In this document: positions 56,043 through 64,000 of the stretch, piece after piece | Layout of the letters: the number at the start of each line of letters is the position of its first letter | Position numbering within the stretch: position 1 is the stretch's first letter | NCBI RefSeq assembly: GCF_000691525.1 | Contig: NZ_JMDW01000011.1 | Span: 124,001-188,000 of the forward strand | Length of the DNA stretch: 64,000 bases | Direction: 5' to 3' | Source: Mycolicibacterium neoaurum ATCC 25795 | Lineage (GTDB): Bacteria; Actinomycetota; Actinomycetes; Mycobacteriales; Mycobacteriaceae | Translations under genes and position numbers: made by a program | Notes under the pieces: model-generated | Databases searched by the model: none | What the model was told of the DNA's origin: nothing | The model's input: only the letters and a program-made list of their open reading frames with translations

Positions 56043-56061
56043 GTAGGTTAACCTACCCTTA
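56043..56061 (-). promoter_or_regulatory. IdeR-like iron box upstream of panD
   Basis: On the minus strand TAAGGGTAGGTTAACCTAC matches 15 of 19 positions of the IdeR consensus and contains the perfect palindrome GTAGGTTAACCTAC. It lies 46-64 nt upstream of the panD ATG, a normal operator position. Iron-dependent repression is inferred. Confidence 0.7.
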
Positions 56062-56110
56062 TATCGACCACAACGCTACATCCCGCCCCGGCCCCCGGCG
56101 GCCTCACCAT

Positions 56111-56147
56111 CGCCCCGAAACCGGTACCTGTAGGTACCACCGGGGCG
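56111..56147 (-). terminator. hairpin terminator of the MpaB-family gene
   Basis: CGCCCC (56111-56116) pairs with GGGGCG (56142-56147), enclosing a GGTACC-TGTA-GGTACC inner dyad. It lies about 50 nt past the stop of the leftward oxygenase gene. Confidence 0.65.
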
Positions 56148-56195
56148 GGACACCACAGTCAGGAAAATGTTCGCGTGCGTCAGTAACGCCCGAGA

Positions 56196-57410
56196 TCAGG
56201 CGACCTGCACCACGTGCGCAGCGGAATCACCGATCCGGGCCGCAGCGTCACCGATCATCGTGCGAAGCAGTGCCTTCTGTTCCCGTTCGCCCCGGGCAGC
56301 GTCTGCGTCGGCGAGTTCGGGCCGCGCGAGCACCCGCAGACTGCGCAGCACATTGACCGGGAGACGCAACGCCGGATACCACGGCAGCACGTAGGCCGGC
56401 AGCCCCAGCGCACGCATCGCCCGCGGGCCCAGGAAGGCGCTCGTCACCGACAGGTGCTGCGCCCGGGCCAGCCTGCGGCGGATACCGCTGAGATTCGCGA
56501 AATGCCACCCCATCGGATCCTGGGCCATCGGCACAGCCAGGGCCCTGGTGGAATCGTCGGGCTGCGCCAGCGCAGTCAACGTGTGGAACAACACCCGGAT
56601 GCCGTCGGGGTAATCGCGCGGTAGCCACTCGTCGTCGACCCCGATGAGCCAGCCGACATAGCGGGTCAGGTGCGCAATGCCGGCATAGTCCGCCGGTGAG
56701 AGCAGCAGACCCATACCGATCCCGCCCGCAGAGGGCGCGATCAGTGCACCGACCAACGTGGCCGCCATATCGGTCTGGTTGATCGGCAGACCCCAGTCCG
56801 CGCCGCGCCAGTCCGGCAGCGCCGCCACGTGGCGTCGCACCATCGCGTGGATCAGCCGAACACGCAGGGTCGACCGGTAGCCGACACCACCGAGATCCAT
56901 CCCGTTCTCGGAGATGACATCCATCGCCCATTGCATCGTCTCGGCGAATCGTTTGTTCGACCCCTTCTCCAGCGCACCCGTGCGCACCAGGGTCTTGTTG
57001 AACCCGGAGAACTGGTATCCGCCGAGCAGCGACACGTCACGCGCGATGTACATCCCGTCGGCACCGCTGCGGCGCATCGCCCGTTCACCACGCCGGACCA
57101 GGTCCCAGTCGACCCAATCGGGCACCGTCTCGACGAGCTCGAAGAATTCGCGCAGTGGCGCCGGGGCGTCCGTGATCTCGGCGATCCCGCGAGCCGCCGC
57201 ACGTTCGAAGAGCGGACGCGTTTCCGCCATGCCGGCCTGCAGCATCCACTCCACCAGCCGGTCGGCGGCCTCGTCACCGACCGTCAGCCGCTCACCAAGC
57301 CTTCGCCACTGGTCCTGGTCAGGTTCGCCCAGTCCGAGCAGACCGGCGAGCAGCCGGATGGCGCCGGGCACCGGCCCCGGACGTTGCGGGTGACGCGTCG
57401 GCACGCTCAT
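56196..57410 (-). CDS. MpaB/latex-clearing-protein family oxygenase (DUF2236)
   Basis: This 404-residue protein is of the DUF2236 family, which includes heme-b latex clearing protein and MpaB oxygenases. The family core is visible: WVDWDLVRRGERAMRR, then LGGYQFSGFNKTLVRTG, then the heme-ligand region STLRVRLIHAMVRRHV, then INQTDMAATLVG. It has no signal peptide, so it is probably cytoplasmic or membrane-associated. The substrate is unknown. It is divergent from a TetR gene (70 bp), which probably regulates it. Confidence 0.88.
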   Translation of the reverse strand: MSVPTRHPQRPGPVPGAIRLLAGLLGLGEPDQDQWRRLGERLTVGDEAADRLVEWMLQAGMAETRPLFERAAARGIAEITDAPAPLREFFELVETVPDWVDWDLVRRGERAMRRSGADGMYIARDVSLLGGYQFSGFNKTLVRTGALEKGSNKRFAETMQWAMDVISENGMDLGGVGYRSTLRVRLIHAMVRRHVAALPDWRGADWGLPINQTDMAATLVGALIAPSAGGIGMGLLLSPADYAGIAHLTRYVGWLIGVDDEWLPRDYPDGIRVLFHTLTALAQPDDSTRALAVPMAQDPMGWHFANLSGIRRRLARAQHLSVTSAFLGPRAMRALGLPAYVLPWYPALRLPVNVLRSLRVLARPELADADAARGEREQKALLRTMIGDAAARIGDSAAHVVQVA

Positions 57411-57480
57411 CTCGTTCCCCTTCGCACCACTTTGGATTACACGCGTCGTCCGAATTTAGGGCGCGGGTAGGGTGCTGTCA

Positions 57481-58122
57481 ATGAACCGCGCGAAGGTGGA
57501 GCGGGATTACGGCGGGATCAGCGCGGCCGACCGCCGTGCCGACCGCCGTCACCGTCTGCTCGCCGCGGGTCGCCGGCTCTGGGGCGAGTCCGGGGTTGCG
57601 GAGGTCACCGTCCGCGGGGTGTGCGCCCAGGCCGGGCTGATCACGCGGTACTTCTACGAGCAGTTCGACAATCGCGAGGCGCTGATCTTCGCGGTCGCCG
57701 ATGATGTCCGGGATCAGCTGTTGGCCGCGATGGTGACCGCCGGCGTGGGCGATCCCGGCACGCTGGCCGACAAACTGCGCTCGGCGCTGACGGCGTTCCT
57801 GGAGATCATCGCCGCCGACCCGCATGTGCACCGGATTTCCACCGGCGACGTCAGCACCGTGCCCGGTCTCACCGAACACCGCGGCAAGATCCTGGACCTG
57901 ATCACCGATGAGGTGACTCGGCGTGCCCCCGACGTGCTCGACGGTGAGGTGCCCGGACCGAACGAGTTGCGGCGCGGAGCACTGTTCATCGTGGGCGGGG
58001 TCAACCAACTCATCGAGGACTGGCTGCGCGACCCGGTGTTGGCCCCCGCCGAATTGGCGGGGATCGCCGCCGACATGTGCGTGGCCTACTTCCGCGGGCT
58101 CGCGCACTCCCCCACCCAGTGA
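57481..58122 (+). CDS. TetR-family regulator
   Basis: This 213-residue regulator has an HTH (RRHRLLAAGRRLWGESG, VRGVCAQAGLITRYFYEQFDNRE) and a TetR C-domain ending VAYFRGL. ATG 57481 is used; an in-frame GTG at 57472 is possible. It is divergent from the MpaB-family oxygenase, so mutual control is likely, though no clear palindrome was found in the short gap. It is convergent with the mmp operon. Confidence 0.88.
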   Translation: MNRAKVERDYGGISAADRRADRRHRLLAAGRRLWGESGVAEVTVRGVCAQAGLITRYFYEQFDNREALIFAVADDVRDQLLAAMVTAGVGDPGTLADKLRSALTAFLEIIAADPHVHRISTGDVSTVPGLTEHRGKILDLITDEVTRRAPDVLDGEVPGPNELRRGALFIVGGVNQLIEDWLRDPVLAPAELAGIAADMCVAYFRGLAHSPTQ

Positions 58123-58169
58123 TTTCGGCGCGCTGACGATCGCTGAGCGAGCACGAGCGCGCCGAAATC
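58121..58169. terminator. bidirectional hairpin terminator
   Basis: GATTTCGGCGCGCT (58121-58134) is the exact complement of AGCGCGCCGAAATC (58156-58169), a 14-bp stem with a 21-nt loop. It sits between convergent tetR and the DUF5078-like gene. Confidence 0.85.
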
Positions 58170-58175
58170 GTCGGG

Positions 58176-58652
58176 TCAGCGCGCGACGGGCCAGGCCCAC
58201 ACGGACATGTCACCGCGCGGGTAGTTCATGCAGACCGCGGCCGCCTTGGCCACCACACCCTTGTTGTTGAAGAAGATCTTGGCCCAGTTGCCCCACCGGG
58301 TGGCCACCTGCTCGTAGTAGATGTTGGTGGCGGTGTCCTCGGAGTACTGCCGCCGGCCCGCGGCATCCAGCGAGTAGAACCAGTGGATCCGGTCGACCGC
58401 CATCTGCTGGACATCGAGCGGGCGATTGCTCTTGTCCAGCATGTACCGCTCGAAGTAGATGGGACTGGTGTCCCGGGCGGCGGCCAGATACTGCTCTGCG
58501 TCGCACTGGGTTTCGATCTGCTTACTCGGGATCGGGTACTCGTCGGTGGCATCGGCCTGGGCCGACGGCGAGCCGAGCAGCGCCGCCGACAGCGCGGCGA
58601 CGATCGCCATGAGCGCGGCCCGCACGGGCCGGTTGTGGGTGTGAATGTTCAT
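58176..58652 (-). CDS. secreted small protein (DUF5078-like)
   Basis: This 158-residue protein has a signal peptide (AALMAIVAALSAALLGSPSAQA) and a mature part with two Cys (ETQCDAEQYL and AVCMNYPRG) that could form one disulfide. It resembles the mycobacterial DUF5078 group often encoded after mmpL genes. It is the last gene of the mmpS-mmpL unit and its ATG overlaps the preceding stop by 4 nt. The function is unknown; an envelope accessory role is inferred. Confidence 0.8.
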   Translation of the reverse strand: MNIHTHNRPVRAALMAIVAALSAALLGSPSAQADATDEYPIPSKQIETQCDAEQYLAAARDTSPIYFERYMLDKSNRPLDVQQMAVDRIHWFYSLDAAGRRQYSEDTATNIYYEQVATRWGNWAKIFFNNKGVVAKAAAVCMNYPRGDMSVWAWPVAR

Positions 58653-58987
58653 GGCTGCTCCTGATTCGCCGTCAACTTGTCCAGGTGCACCGGGCAGTAC
58701 ATCCGCAGTGCGGTACCGAGGAACTGGTACACCTGCTCGGTGCTGTTCGTACGAGCCAGGTTCTGCGCCAGGAACTCCGCGGAATCCGTTGCGGTGGCGT
58801 CGACTCCGGTGTCGAACCGCTTGCAGCTGATCTTGGCCATCCAGGCGTTGAAGTCCCGCTGGCCGTAGATCCCGAATCCGTGCAGTTCGTTGGCGAAGTC
58901 GGTGTCGCGGTCGGCGACCGCGGTGGCGGTCCCGATCGGCAGCACCATCGTCACCGCCGCGGCCGCCGCGATCACGAATCGTCTCAT
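58649..58987 (-). CDS. secreted DUF732-family protein
   Basis: This 112-residue protein has a signal peptide ([22 protein letters not shown]) and a DUF732-type domain: [12 protein letters not shown], then ISCKRFDTG, then [17 protein letters not shown], with two Cys likely bridged. It overlaps mmpL by 4 nt (ATGA) and the following gene by 4 nt. DUF732 proteins are common mycobacterial exported proteins of unknown role. Confidence 0.85.
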   Translation of the reverse strand: MRRFVIAAAAAVTMVLPIGTATAVADRDTDFANELHGFGIYGQRDFNAWMAKISCKRFDTGVDATATDSAEFLAQNLARTNSTEQVYQFLGTALRMYCPVHLDKLTANQEQP

Positions 58988-61887
58988 GAGAGCACCTCTT
59001 CCGGGCTGCGCTGCAACGGTTTCGGCCACGGCTGCGGCTTGGGGCGTGGCCGCACCTGCAGCGGCCACCAGAACCACCGACCCATCAGCGCGGCGATCGA
59101 CGGTGTCATCAACGACCGCACGATCAGGGTGTCGAAGAGCAGACCCAACCCGATGGTGCTGCCCACCTGGCCGATCACGATCATGTCGGACACCAGCATG
59201 CCGATCATGGTGAAGGCGAACACGAATCCGGCTGCGGTCACCACGGATCCGGTGCCGGCCATGGACCGGATGATCCCGGTGTGGATACCGGCGTGCACCT
59301 CTTCCTTCATGCGGGAGACGAGCAGCAGGTTGTAGTCCGCACCGACGGCCAGCAGCACGATCACCGACATCGGTAGCACCATCCAGCCCAACGGGATACC
59401 GACGATGTGTTGCCACACCAGGACCGAAAGGCCGAACGCGGAACCGAGACTGAGCACGACGGTGCCGACGATGACGGCGGCCGCCGCGACGGCCCGGGTC
59501 AGGATCACCATGATCAGGAAGATCAGGATCAGTGAGGCGACCGCGGCGATCAACAGGTCGTAGTCGGCGCCCTGCTGCATGTCCTTGTACATCGCGGCGC
59601 TACCGCCGACGAAGATGGTCGATCCCTCCAGCGGGGTGCCCTTGATGGCGTCGGCGACGGCGACCCGCATCGGATCGATGCGCTCGGTACCGTCCTCGGT
59701 CAGCGGATCACCCTGATGGAAGACCGTGAAGCGCACGGCCTTTCCGTCCGGCGACATCATCAGCTTCATACCGCGCTGGAAGTCCGCGGTCTCGAAGGCC
59801 TCGGGCGGCAGGTAGAACGTGTCGTCGTTGCGGGCGGCATCGAAGGCCTCCCCCATCGCGGTGTTGTCGTCCAGGTTGGCCATGTTCTGGTCCTGCTGCA
59901 TGCGCTGCGCCTGGTACTGGTTCAGCATGATCTGCTTCTGGTTCTTCAGCGTCTGGATCTGTGCCGGCAGTACCGCAGCCATCTGTGGCGTGAGCCGAGC
60001 CATCTCCTGCAGATCGGGGACGATTTCGGTGAAATCGTCACTCATGGTGCTGATGCCGTCCAGGCTGTCGAACACCGACCGCATCGACCAGCACAGCGGG
60101 ATGTTGAAGCAGTGCGGTTCCCAGTAGAAGTAGTTGCGCAGCGGCCGGAACTGATCGTCGAAGTCGGCCAGGTGATCACGCACCTCGTTGAGATTGTCCG
60201 AGGTGTCGGACATCTTGTCCGCCATCCGCCGGGTCACCTCGGCGAGTTGCAGCGTGACGCTGTACATGGTTTCCATCGAGTCGATGCTCACCTGCAGGTC
60301 GTTGGCCTGCTGCAACGTGTTGTCCAGCACCGTCTGCTGGAAGTCGTTGTTCATGATCTGGCCGTTGCCGCTCTGGGACACGGTGTAGGCCAGCGTCGAA
60401 TGCTTGATCGGCTTGCCGTCGGGCCGGGTGATGGTGGTGACCGAGGCGATACCGTGCACCTTGATCAACGCCTTGGCGATCTTGTCGATCACCAGGAAGT
60501 CCGCCGGATTACGCAGATCGTGGTCGGCCTCGACCATCACCAGATCGGGATTCATCTTGGCGTCTGAGAAATGCCGGTCCGCGGCGGCATAGCCGACGTT
60601 GGCGGGCACGGTGTCGGGCAGATAGATCCGGTCGTTGTAGGTGGTGTGGTAGCCGGGCAGGGTCAGCAGGCCGATCAGGCACAGCACCATCGCACCGACC
60701 AGGATCGCGCCGGGCCAGCGCACCGTGGCGGTGCCGAGCTTGCGCCAACCACGCGCCCGCCCAGTGCCCTTGGGCTCCAGCACCTTGCCGAACCGCGTCA
60801 CGATCGAGATCAGCGCGGGCCCCATCGTCAGCGCGGCGGCCACCACGATCGTCATGCCGACGGCCAGCGGGAAGCCCATGCTCTGGAAGTAGGGCAGTCG
60901 GGTGAAGTGCAGGCACAAGGTGGCGCCGGCGATCGTCATACCCGAGGCCAGCACCACGTGTGCCGTGCCGTGGAACATGTCGTAGTAGGCGTCTTCGCGG
61001 TCCAGTCCCGACCGGCGCGCCTCCTGATATCGCCCTATCAGGAAGATCGCGTAGTCGGTGGCCGCGGCGATGGCCAGCGTCACCACCATGCTGGTGGCGA
61101 ACGTCGTCAGGCCGAACACCTCGTAAAAGCCGAGGAACGAGACGATTCCGCGCGCGGACAGCAGGCCGACGAAGACCATCGACATGATCACCACCGTCGT
61201 GACGACCGACCGGTAGATGATCAACAGCATCACGATGATGATGCCGATCGTCACGCTCTCGATGGTTTTCATGCTGGCGTCACCGACGATGTTCTGATCG
61301 GTGGTCAGCGCTGCGGGACCGGTGACATATGCCGCGACTCCGGAAGGTGCTGGCGTACTTTCTACGAGGTCGCGCACCGTCTGCACCGACTCGTTGGCCA
61401 GCGCCTCGCCCTGGTCACCGGCGATGTACACCTGCACATAGGCGGCCTTGCCGTCGATGCTCTGCGCACCGGCCGCGGTCAGGCTGTCGCCCCAGAAGTC
61501 CTGGACGTGCTGGACGTGTTTGGTGTCGGCGTTGAGCTTTCGGACGATCTCGTCGTAGAAGGCATGCGCATCGGCGCCGAGAGGTTGGTCGCCTTCGAGC
61601 ACGATCATCACCGAGCTGGAGGTGTCGTACTCCTGGAATTTCTCGCCGACATGCTTGGTGGCGATCAGCGCGGGCGCATCGTTCGGGCTCATCGAGACCG
61701 CGCGGAGCTTGCCGACCTCTTCGAGCTGCGGGACGACGGTGTTCAGGATCGCGACGATGGCGATCCAGATGAGCACGATCGGCACGGCGAAGGCGCGGAT
61801 GAAGCGCGGCAGCTTGGGCCGGCTGGCGGCGGCGTGGCGGGCGGGCGGGATGGGGCCGGTCGGCGCATCGTCCAGGGAGGTGCTCAT
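58984..61887 (-). CDS. mmpL: MmpL-family RND transporter
   Basis: This 967-residue RND transporter has 11-12 transmembrane helices in two repeated halves, each followed after TM1/TM7 by a large periplasmic domain. Proton-relay Asp-Tyr pairs are present in [15 protein letters not shown] and [15 protein letters not shown]. The central loop is long and Gln-rich ([20 protein letters not shown]), as in the MmpL4/MmpL5 group. These export siderophores, lipids or drugs with MmpS partners. It overlaps mmpS and the DUF732 gene by 4 nt each. Confidence 0.95.
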   Translation of the reverse strand: MSTSLDDAPTGPIPPARHAAASRPKLPRFIRAFAVPIVLIWIAIVAILNTVVPQLEEVGKLRAVSMSPNDAPALIATKHVGEKFQEYDTSSSVMIVLEGDQPLGADAHAFYDEIVRKLNADTKHVQHVQDFWGDSLTAAGAQSIDGKAAYVQVYIAGDQGEALANESVQTVRDLVESTPAPSGVAAYVTGPAALTTDQNIVGDASMKTIESVTIGIIIVMLLIIYRSVVTTVVIMSMVFVGLLSARGIVSFLGFYEVFGLTTFATSMVVTLAIAAATDYAIFLIGRYQEARRSGLDREDAYYDMFHGTAHVVLASGMTIAGATLCLHFTRLPYFQSMGFPLAVGMTIVVAAALTMGPALISIVTRFGKVLEPKGTGRARGWRKLGTATVRWPGAILVGAMVLCLIGLLTLPGYHTTYNDRIYLPDTVPANVGYAAADRHFSDAKMNPDLVMVEADHDLRNPADFLVIDKIAKALIKVHGIASVTTITRPDGKPIKHSTLAYTVSQSGNGQIMNNDFQQTVLDNTLQQANDLQVSIDSMETMYSVTLQLAEVTRRMADKMSDTSDNLNEVRDHLADFDDQFRPLRNYFYWEPHCFNIPLCWSMRSVFDSLDGISTMSDDFTEIVPDLQEMARLTPQMAAVLPAQIQTLKNQKQIMLNQYQAQRMQQDQNMANLDDNTAMGEAFDAARNDDTFYLPPEAFETADFQRGMKLMMSPDGKAVRFTVFHQGDPLTEDGTERIDPMRVAVADAIKGTPLEGSTIFVGGSAAMYKDMQQGADYDLLIAAVASLILIFLIMVILTRAVAAAAVIVGTVVLSLGSAFGLSVLVWQHIVGIPLGWMVLPMSVIVLLAVGADYNLLLVSRMKEEVHAGIHTGIIRSMAGTGSVVTAAGFVFAFTMIGMLVSDMIVIGQVGSTIGLGLLFDTLIVRSLMTPSIAALMGRWFWWPLQVRPRPKPQPWPKPLQRSPEEVLS

Positions 61888-62381
61888 GCGGCCTTCACCA
61901 GGCAGTAGGTGGCGGCGTTCATACCTTCAGCCGTCCTTTCGTCTTTGACCTCGTCGTCGACGGTGACGCGGCAGCTGATGGAGGAACCGTCGCCCTGGGC
62001 CATGATGTTGGGCATCACCGAGGGCAGCGTGGTTTCGAGGGTCAGGGTCCAGGGCAGGCTGACTTCGCCTGTGCGCTGGGGCTTCCCGTCCAGATCGGCG
62101 TAGTTGATCTTGGCGTAGGAACCGGTGCCGAAGATCTCGTATTTCACGACCTTCGGGTTGAAGTTCTCGGCGGTGTCGGCGTCGATCGGGGTGACGATGG
62201 CGCCGTCGGAACCGAATACCGAACGCAGTTGCGAGACGGTCAGACCGCCAATCACGATCGCGCCGACGATCAGGACGGGTAGCCAGACCCGTTTGACGAC
62301 GTTCACCGGCCGGCTCGAGGCGTACCGGAACCGCTGCTGCGCAACGCGTTCACCGATCCTGAAATCCCCACGACTGATCAA
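61884..62381 (-). CDS. mmpS: MmpS-family accessory protein
   Basis: This is a protein of about 165 residues with one N-terminal transmembrane helix ([15 protein letters not shown]) and a periplasmic beta-sandwich. Family segments are [38 protein letters not shown] and the C-terminal [24 protein letters not shown], with the conserved Cys pair. It works with MmpL. The start is uncertain: TTG 62381 (GGAAAGG just upstream) adds about 25 basic residues; an in-frame GTG at 62306 would give the more usual MmpS length. Confidence 0.9.
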   Translation of the reverse strand: MISRGDFRIGERVAQQRFRYASSRPVNVVKRVWLPVLIVGAIVIGGLTVSQLRSVFGSDGAIVTPIDADTAENFNPKVVKYEIFGTGSYAKINYADLDGKPQRTGEVSLPWTLTLETTLPSVMPNIMAQGDGSSISCRVTVDDEVKDERTAEGMNAATYCLVKAA

Positions 62382-62508
62382 GCCTTTCCATCAGGTGTTA
62401 CCGCGCGACGATGGGCGGCGAGCGATCCTGAGAGAATCTAAGCTTCCGAAGTGGATAGAGTCAATCCGTTTCTGGCCAACGGTAAGCCTCATCACTAAAG
62501 TGGGTCAC

Positions 62509-63162
62509 GTGATTGACAAACCATGCCGCGGCCTGCGCAAGGACGCCGAGCGCAACAGACAGCGTGTGCTGACGGCCGCGCGCGAACTGTTCGCAATCAA
62601 GGGCATGGAAGCCACCCTCAACGATGTCGCCCACCACGCGGGCGTTGGCGTCGGTACGGTCTACCGCCGCTTCGCGACCAAAGAGGATCTCGTCGAGGCG
62701 ATCTTCGAAGACGGTATCGCCGAGGTCGTCGAGTTGGCCGACAAGGCTCTGCAGCACGAGAATTCGTGGGAGGGGTTCGTCTGGTTCATCGAACGGCAAT
62801 GCGAGCTCGCCGCCACCGACCGCGGCCTGCGACAGATGATCTACAGCCGCGCCTACGGCGGTGACCGCGTCGACTGCGCCCGCGAGGAGCTGGTGCCGCG
62901 GGTCTACCAACTCGTGGAACGAGCCCGCCGCGACGGCTACCTGCGACCCGATATCCAACACCCCGACACGCCGATCATGGGCCTGCTCGCCGGCACCGTG
63001 AGCGAGTGGGCGGGCGATGTGGATCCCGATTTGTGGCGGCGCTATGTCGCCCTGCTGCTGGAGGGCATGCGTAACCGGCCCGATATCAAACCCCTCGGTG
63101 TGGAACCACTGAACGAGGAACAGATGCACGAGGCGATGCACGGCTGGGATCCGGCGAGCTGA
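62509..63162 (+). CDS. TetR-family regulator of the mmpS-mmpL operon
   Basis: This 217-residue repressor has an HTH: RNRQRVLTAARELFAIKG, then ATLNDVAHHAGVGVGTVYRRFATKEDL. GTG 62509 or the in-frame GTG 62500 is the start. It is divergent from mmpS across about 127 bp, the layout of TetR-controlled mmpS/mmpL efflux loci. GTCA-N6-TGAC at the start codon is a possible operator. Ligand unknown. Confidence 0.88.
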   Translation: MIDKPCRGLRKDAERNRQRVLTAARELFAIKGMEATLNDVAHHAGVGVGTVYRRFATKEDLVEAIFEDGIAEVVELADKALQHENSWEGFVWFIERQCELAATDRGLRQMIYSRAYGGDRVDCAREELVPRVYQLVERARRDGYLRPDIQHPDTPIMGLLAGTVSEWAGDVDPDLWRRYVALLLEGMRNRPDIKPLGVEPLNEEQMHEAMHGWDPAS

Positions 63163-63177
63163 GGCAAACCCGTCGAA

Positions 63178-63225
63178 TGTGAATCGTCGTCGGAGATCGG
63201 CGCCATTCGCCGCAGAGGATTCACA
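63178..63225 (+). terminator. inverted repeat after the TetR gene
   Basis: TGTGAATC (63178-63185) and GATTCACA (63218-63225) are exact complements, with partial pairing of the flanks. It lies 16 nt after the stop and may end the tetR transcript. Confidence 0.45.
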
Positions 63226-63243
63226 CTCGGCGTGGCGATAAGA

Positions 63244-63282
63244 CGAGAAAAGGCCCCAGGCGGGATGCCTGGGACCTTCTCG
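63244..63282 (-). terminator. intrinsic terminator of the tRNA-Ala gene
   Basis: On the minus strand the 3' flank of the tRNA folds as GAAGGTCCCAGGC / GCCTGGGGCCTTTTC, a GC-rich stem followed by TTTTCTCG. It starts 5 nt past the tRNA end. Confidence 0.85.
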
Positions 63283-63286
63283 AACG

Positions 63287-63359
63287 TGGAGCTAAGGGGA
63301 TTCGAACCCCTGACCCCCACACTGCCAGTGTGGTGCGCTACCAACTGCGCCATAGCCCC
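63287..63359 (-). tRNA. tRNA-Ala (anticodon GGC)
   Basis: A 73-nt cloverleaf reads from GGGGCTA at the 5' end to TAGCTCC plus discriminator A. The D arm is GCGC-AGTTGGTA-GCGC, and the anticodon stem-loop is CCACA-CTGGCAG-TGTGG with anticodon GGC. The T arm is AGGGG-TTCGAAT-CCCCT. The 3' CCA is not encoded. It decodes GCC/GCU alanine codons. Confidence 0.97.
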
Positions 63360-63415
63360 GTTTGTTGTGCTGTAGAAACGTACACCACAGCCCCGCAGAG
63401 GTTCAAAACGCCTGG

Positions 63416-64000
63416 TCAGGGCACCTCACCACCGGCCTCTGGGCCCAATGGACGGGCCGGCGTGTGCCCGGCGGGCGGCCGCCGGTGGGTTTCGGGGGCG
63501 AAAACCCAGGCCAGCGCGGCCAGCAGCATGATCGCCCCGCTGATGACGAAAGCCCAGGAAAACGACAGGTACTGGGCGATCAACCCGACCAGCAGCGAGC
63601 CGCCGATCGACCCGACATCGGCCATCATCTGGAACGTCGCCACCGCCGTCCCGCCCCGCGACCTGCTGCCCACCACATCGGCGACGGCGGCCTGCTGCGG
63701 CGAGACGAAGATGCCCGTCGCCGCACCCGCGATATAGGCGGCCACCAGGAACACCGGCAGCGAGGTGGTGAACCCGACCGCCCCGGTGGACAACGCCGCC
63801 AGTGTCAGCCCGACGATCAGCAGCGTGCGCCGCCCCAGCCGGTCCGACAGATACCCGCTGGGGATGACGACGGAGATGTTGCCGACCGCGAACGCGGTGA
63901 GCGCCAGCCCGGCCACGCCAGGGCTGCCGCCCAACACCTCCACGACGAACAGCGGGACCAGCGCCACCCGCAATCCGAACGAGGCCCAGCCGGTCGCGAA
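63416..64000 (-). CDS. MFS transporter, N-terminus cut off by window edge
   Basis: This is the C-terminal 194 codons of a major facilitator superfamily exporter; the frame is open through the right edge. Visible are the motif-A-like loop GYLSDRLGRRTLLIVGL between helices, six or so transmembrane helices, and a Pro-rich cytoplasmic tail. The segment AGAATGIFVSPQQAAVADVVGSR (read in parts) resembles the motif-C region of the second half. The substrate is not inferable. Confidence 0.85.
   Translation of the reverse strand, partial: FATGWASFGLRVALVPLFVVEVLGGSPGVAGLALTAFAVGNISVVIPSGYLSDRLGRRTLLIVGLTLAALSTGAVGFTTSLPVFLVAAYIAGAATGIFVSPQQAAVADVVGSRSRGGTAVATFQMMADVGSIGGSLLVGLIAQYLSFSWAFVISGAIMLLAALAWVFAPETHRRPPAGHTPARPLGPEAGGEVP

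Noticed and set aside
60571..61908. 445-codon frame antisense to mmpL
   Set aside because: Low-complexity Asp/His/Arg translation without any family motif; the MmpL frame is certain.

Overview
The window is GC-rich (about two-thirds G+C) actinobacterial DNA. Its gene content points to a fast-growing Mycobacterium (Mycolicibacterium type): an EspR-like regulator, class Ib nrdHIE, DinB2, CYP136, LigB, DosR, MmpS/MmpL, DcpA, MoeY, paired FadE acyl-CoA dehydrogenases and IdeR-type iron boxes. From memory of M. tuberculosis gene order, the run nrdE-nrdI-nrdH / FMN reductase / TetR-dinP, SDR-TetR / cyp136, and ligB-cstA matches Rv3051c-Rv3063, with two inserted blocks (about 7.3-16.4 kb and 19.7-25.0 kb). 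No insertion sequence, phage gene, CRISPR array or rRNA was seen; there is one tRNA (Ala-GGC).

Layout. (1) 0-1.6 kb: a truncated EspR-like regulator, translationally coupled to a small cysteine protein, then a small membrane protein. (2) 1.7-9.0 kb: the nrdHIE operon behind a perfect NrdR-type palindrome; FMN reductase divergent from TetR-dinB2-ATPase; a Thr-rich anchored protein. (3) 9.0-16.4 kb: an unusual two-gene operon of an oversized GltB-type glutamate synthase and a CysJ-like diflavin reductase, behind an IdeR-like iron box. (4) 16.4-19.7 kb: TetR-SDR divergent from cyp136, with two matching operators. (5) 19.7-25.0 kb: a stand-alone LeuA regulatory-domain protein with an Ile-Leu-Val-Val leader peptide, a TSUP permease, a sulfite-oxidase-fold molybdoenzyme and a small Dos (hypoxia) group. 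(6) 25.0-29.1 kb: ligB, cstA and its small YbdD partner. (7) 29.1-38.6 kb: beta-oxidation genes with a GntR regulator. (8) 38.6-43.7 kb: a coupled GNAT-like acyltransferase / ThiF-nitroreductase (MoeY) / GGDEF-EAL (DcpA) operon behind an AT-rich leader. (9) 43.7-50.5 kb: flavoprotein, alpha/beta FadE pair, TetR, acyl-CoA ligase and DUF2127 protein. (10) 50.6-56.1 kb: an IdeR-box-linked panD / ornithine-N-hydroxylase / heterodimeric ABC exporter operon, probably serving a beta-alanine-containing hydroxamate siderophore. (11) 56.2-64 kb: MpaB-family oxygenase and TetR, then mmpS-mmpL with two small secreted proteins and a divergent TetR, tRNA-Ala, and a truncated MFS transporter.

Shared themes are iron (two IdeR-like boxes), oxygen or redox stress (Dos boxes, nitroreductases, class Ib RNR) and acyl-CoA catabolism under local TetR/GntR control. 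The observations most worth pursuing are the iron-linked GltB/diflavin-reductase pair, the LeuA-domain protein with its leader-peptide attenuator, and the acyltransferase-E1/nitroreductase-c-di-GMP operon.
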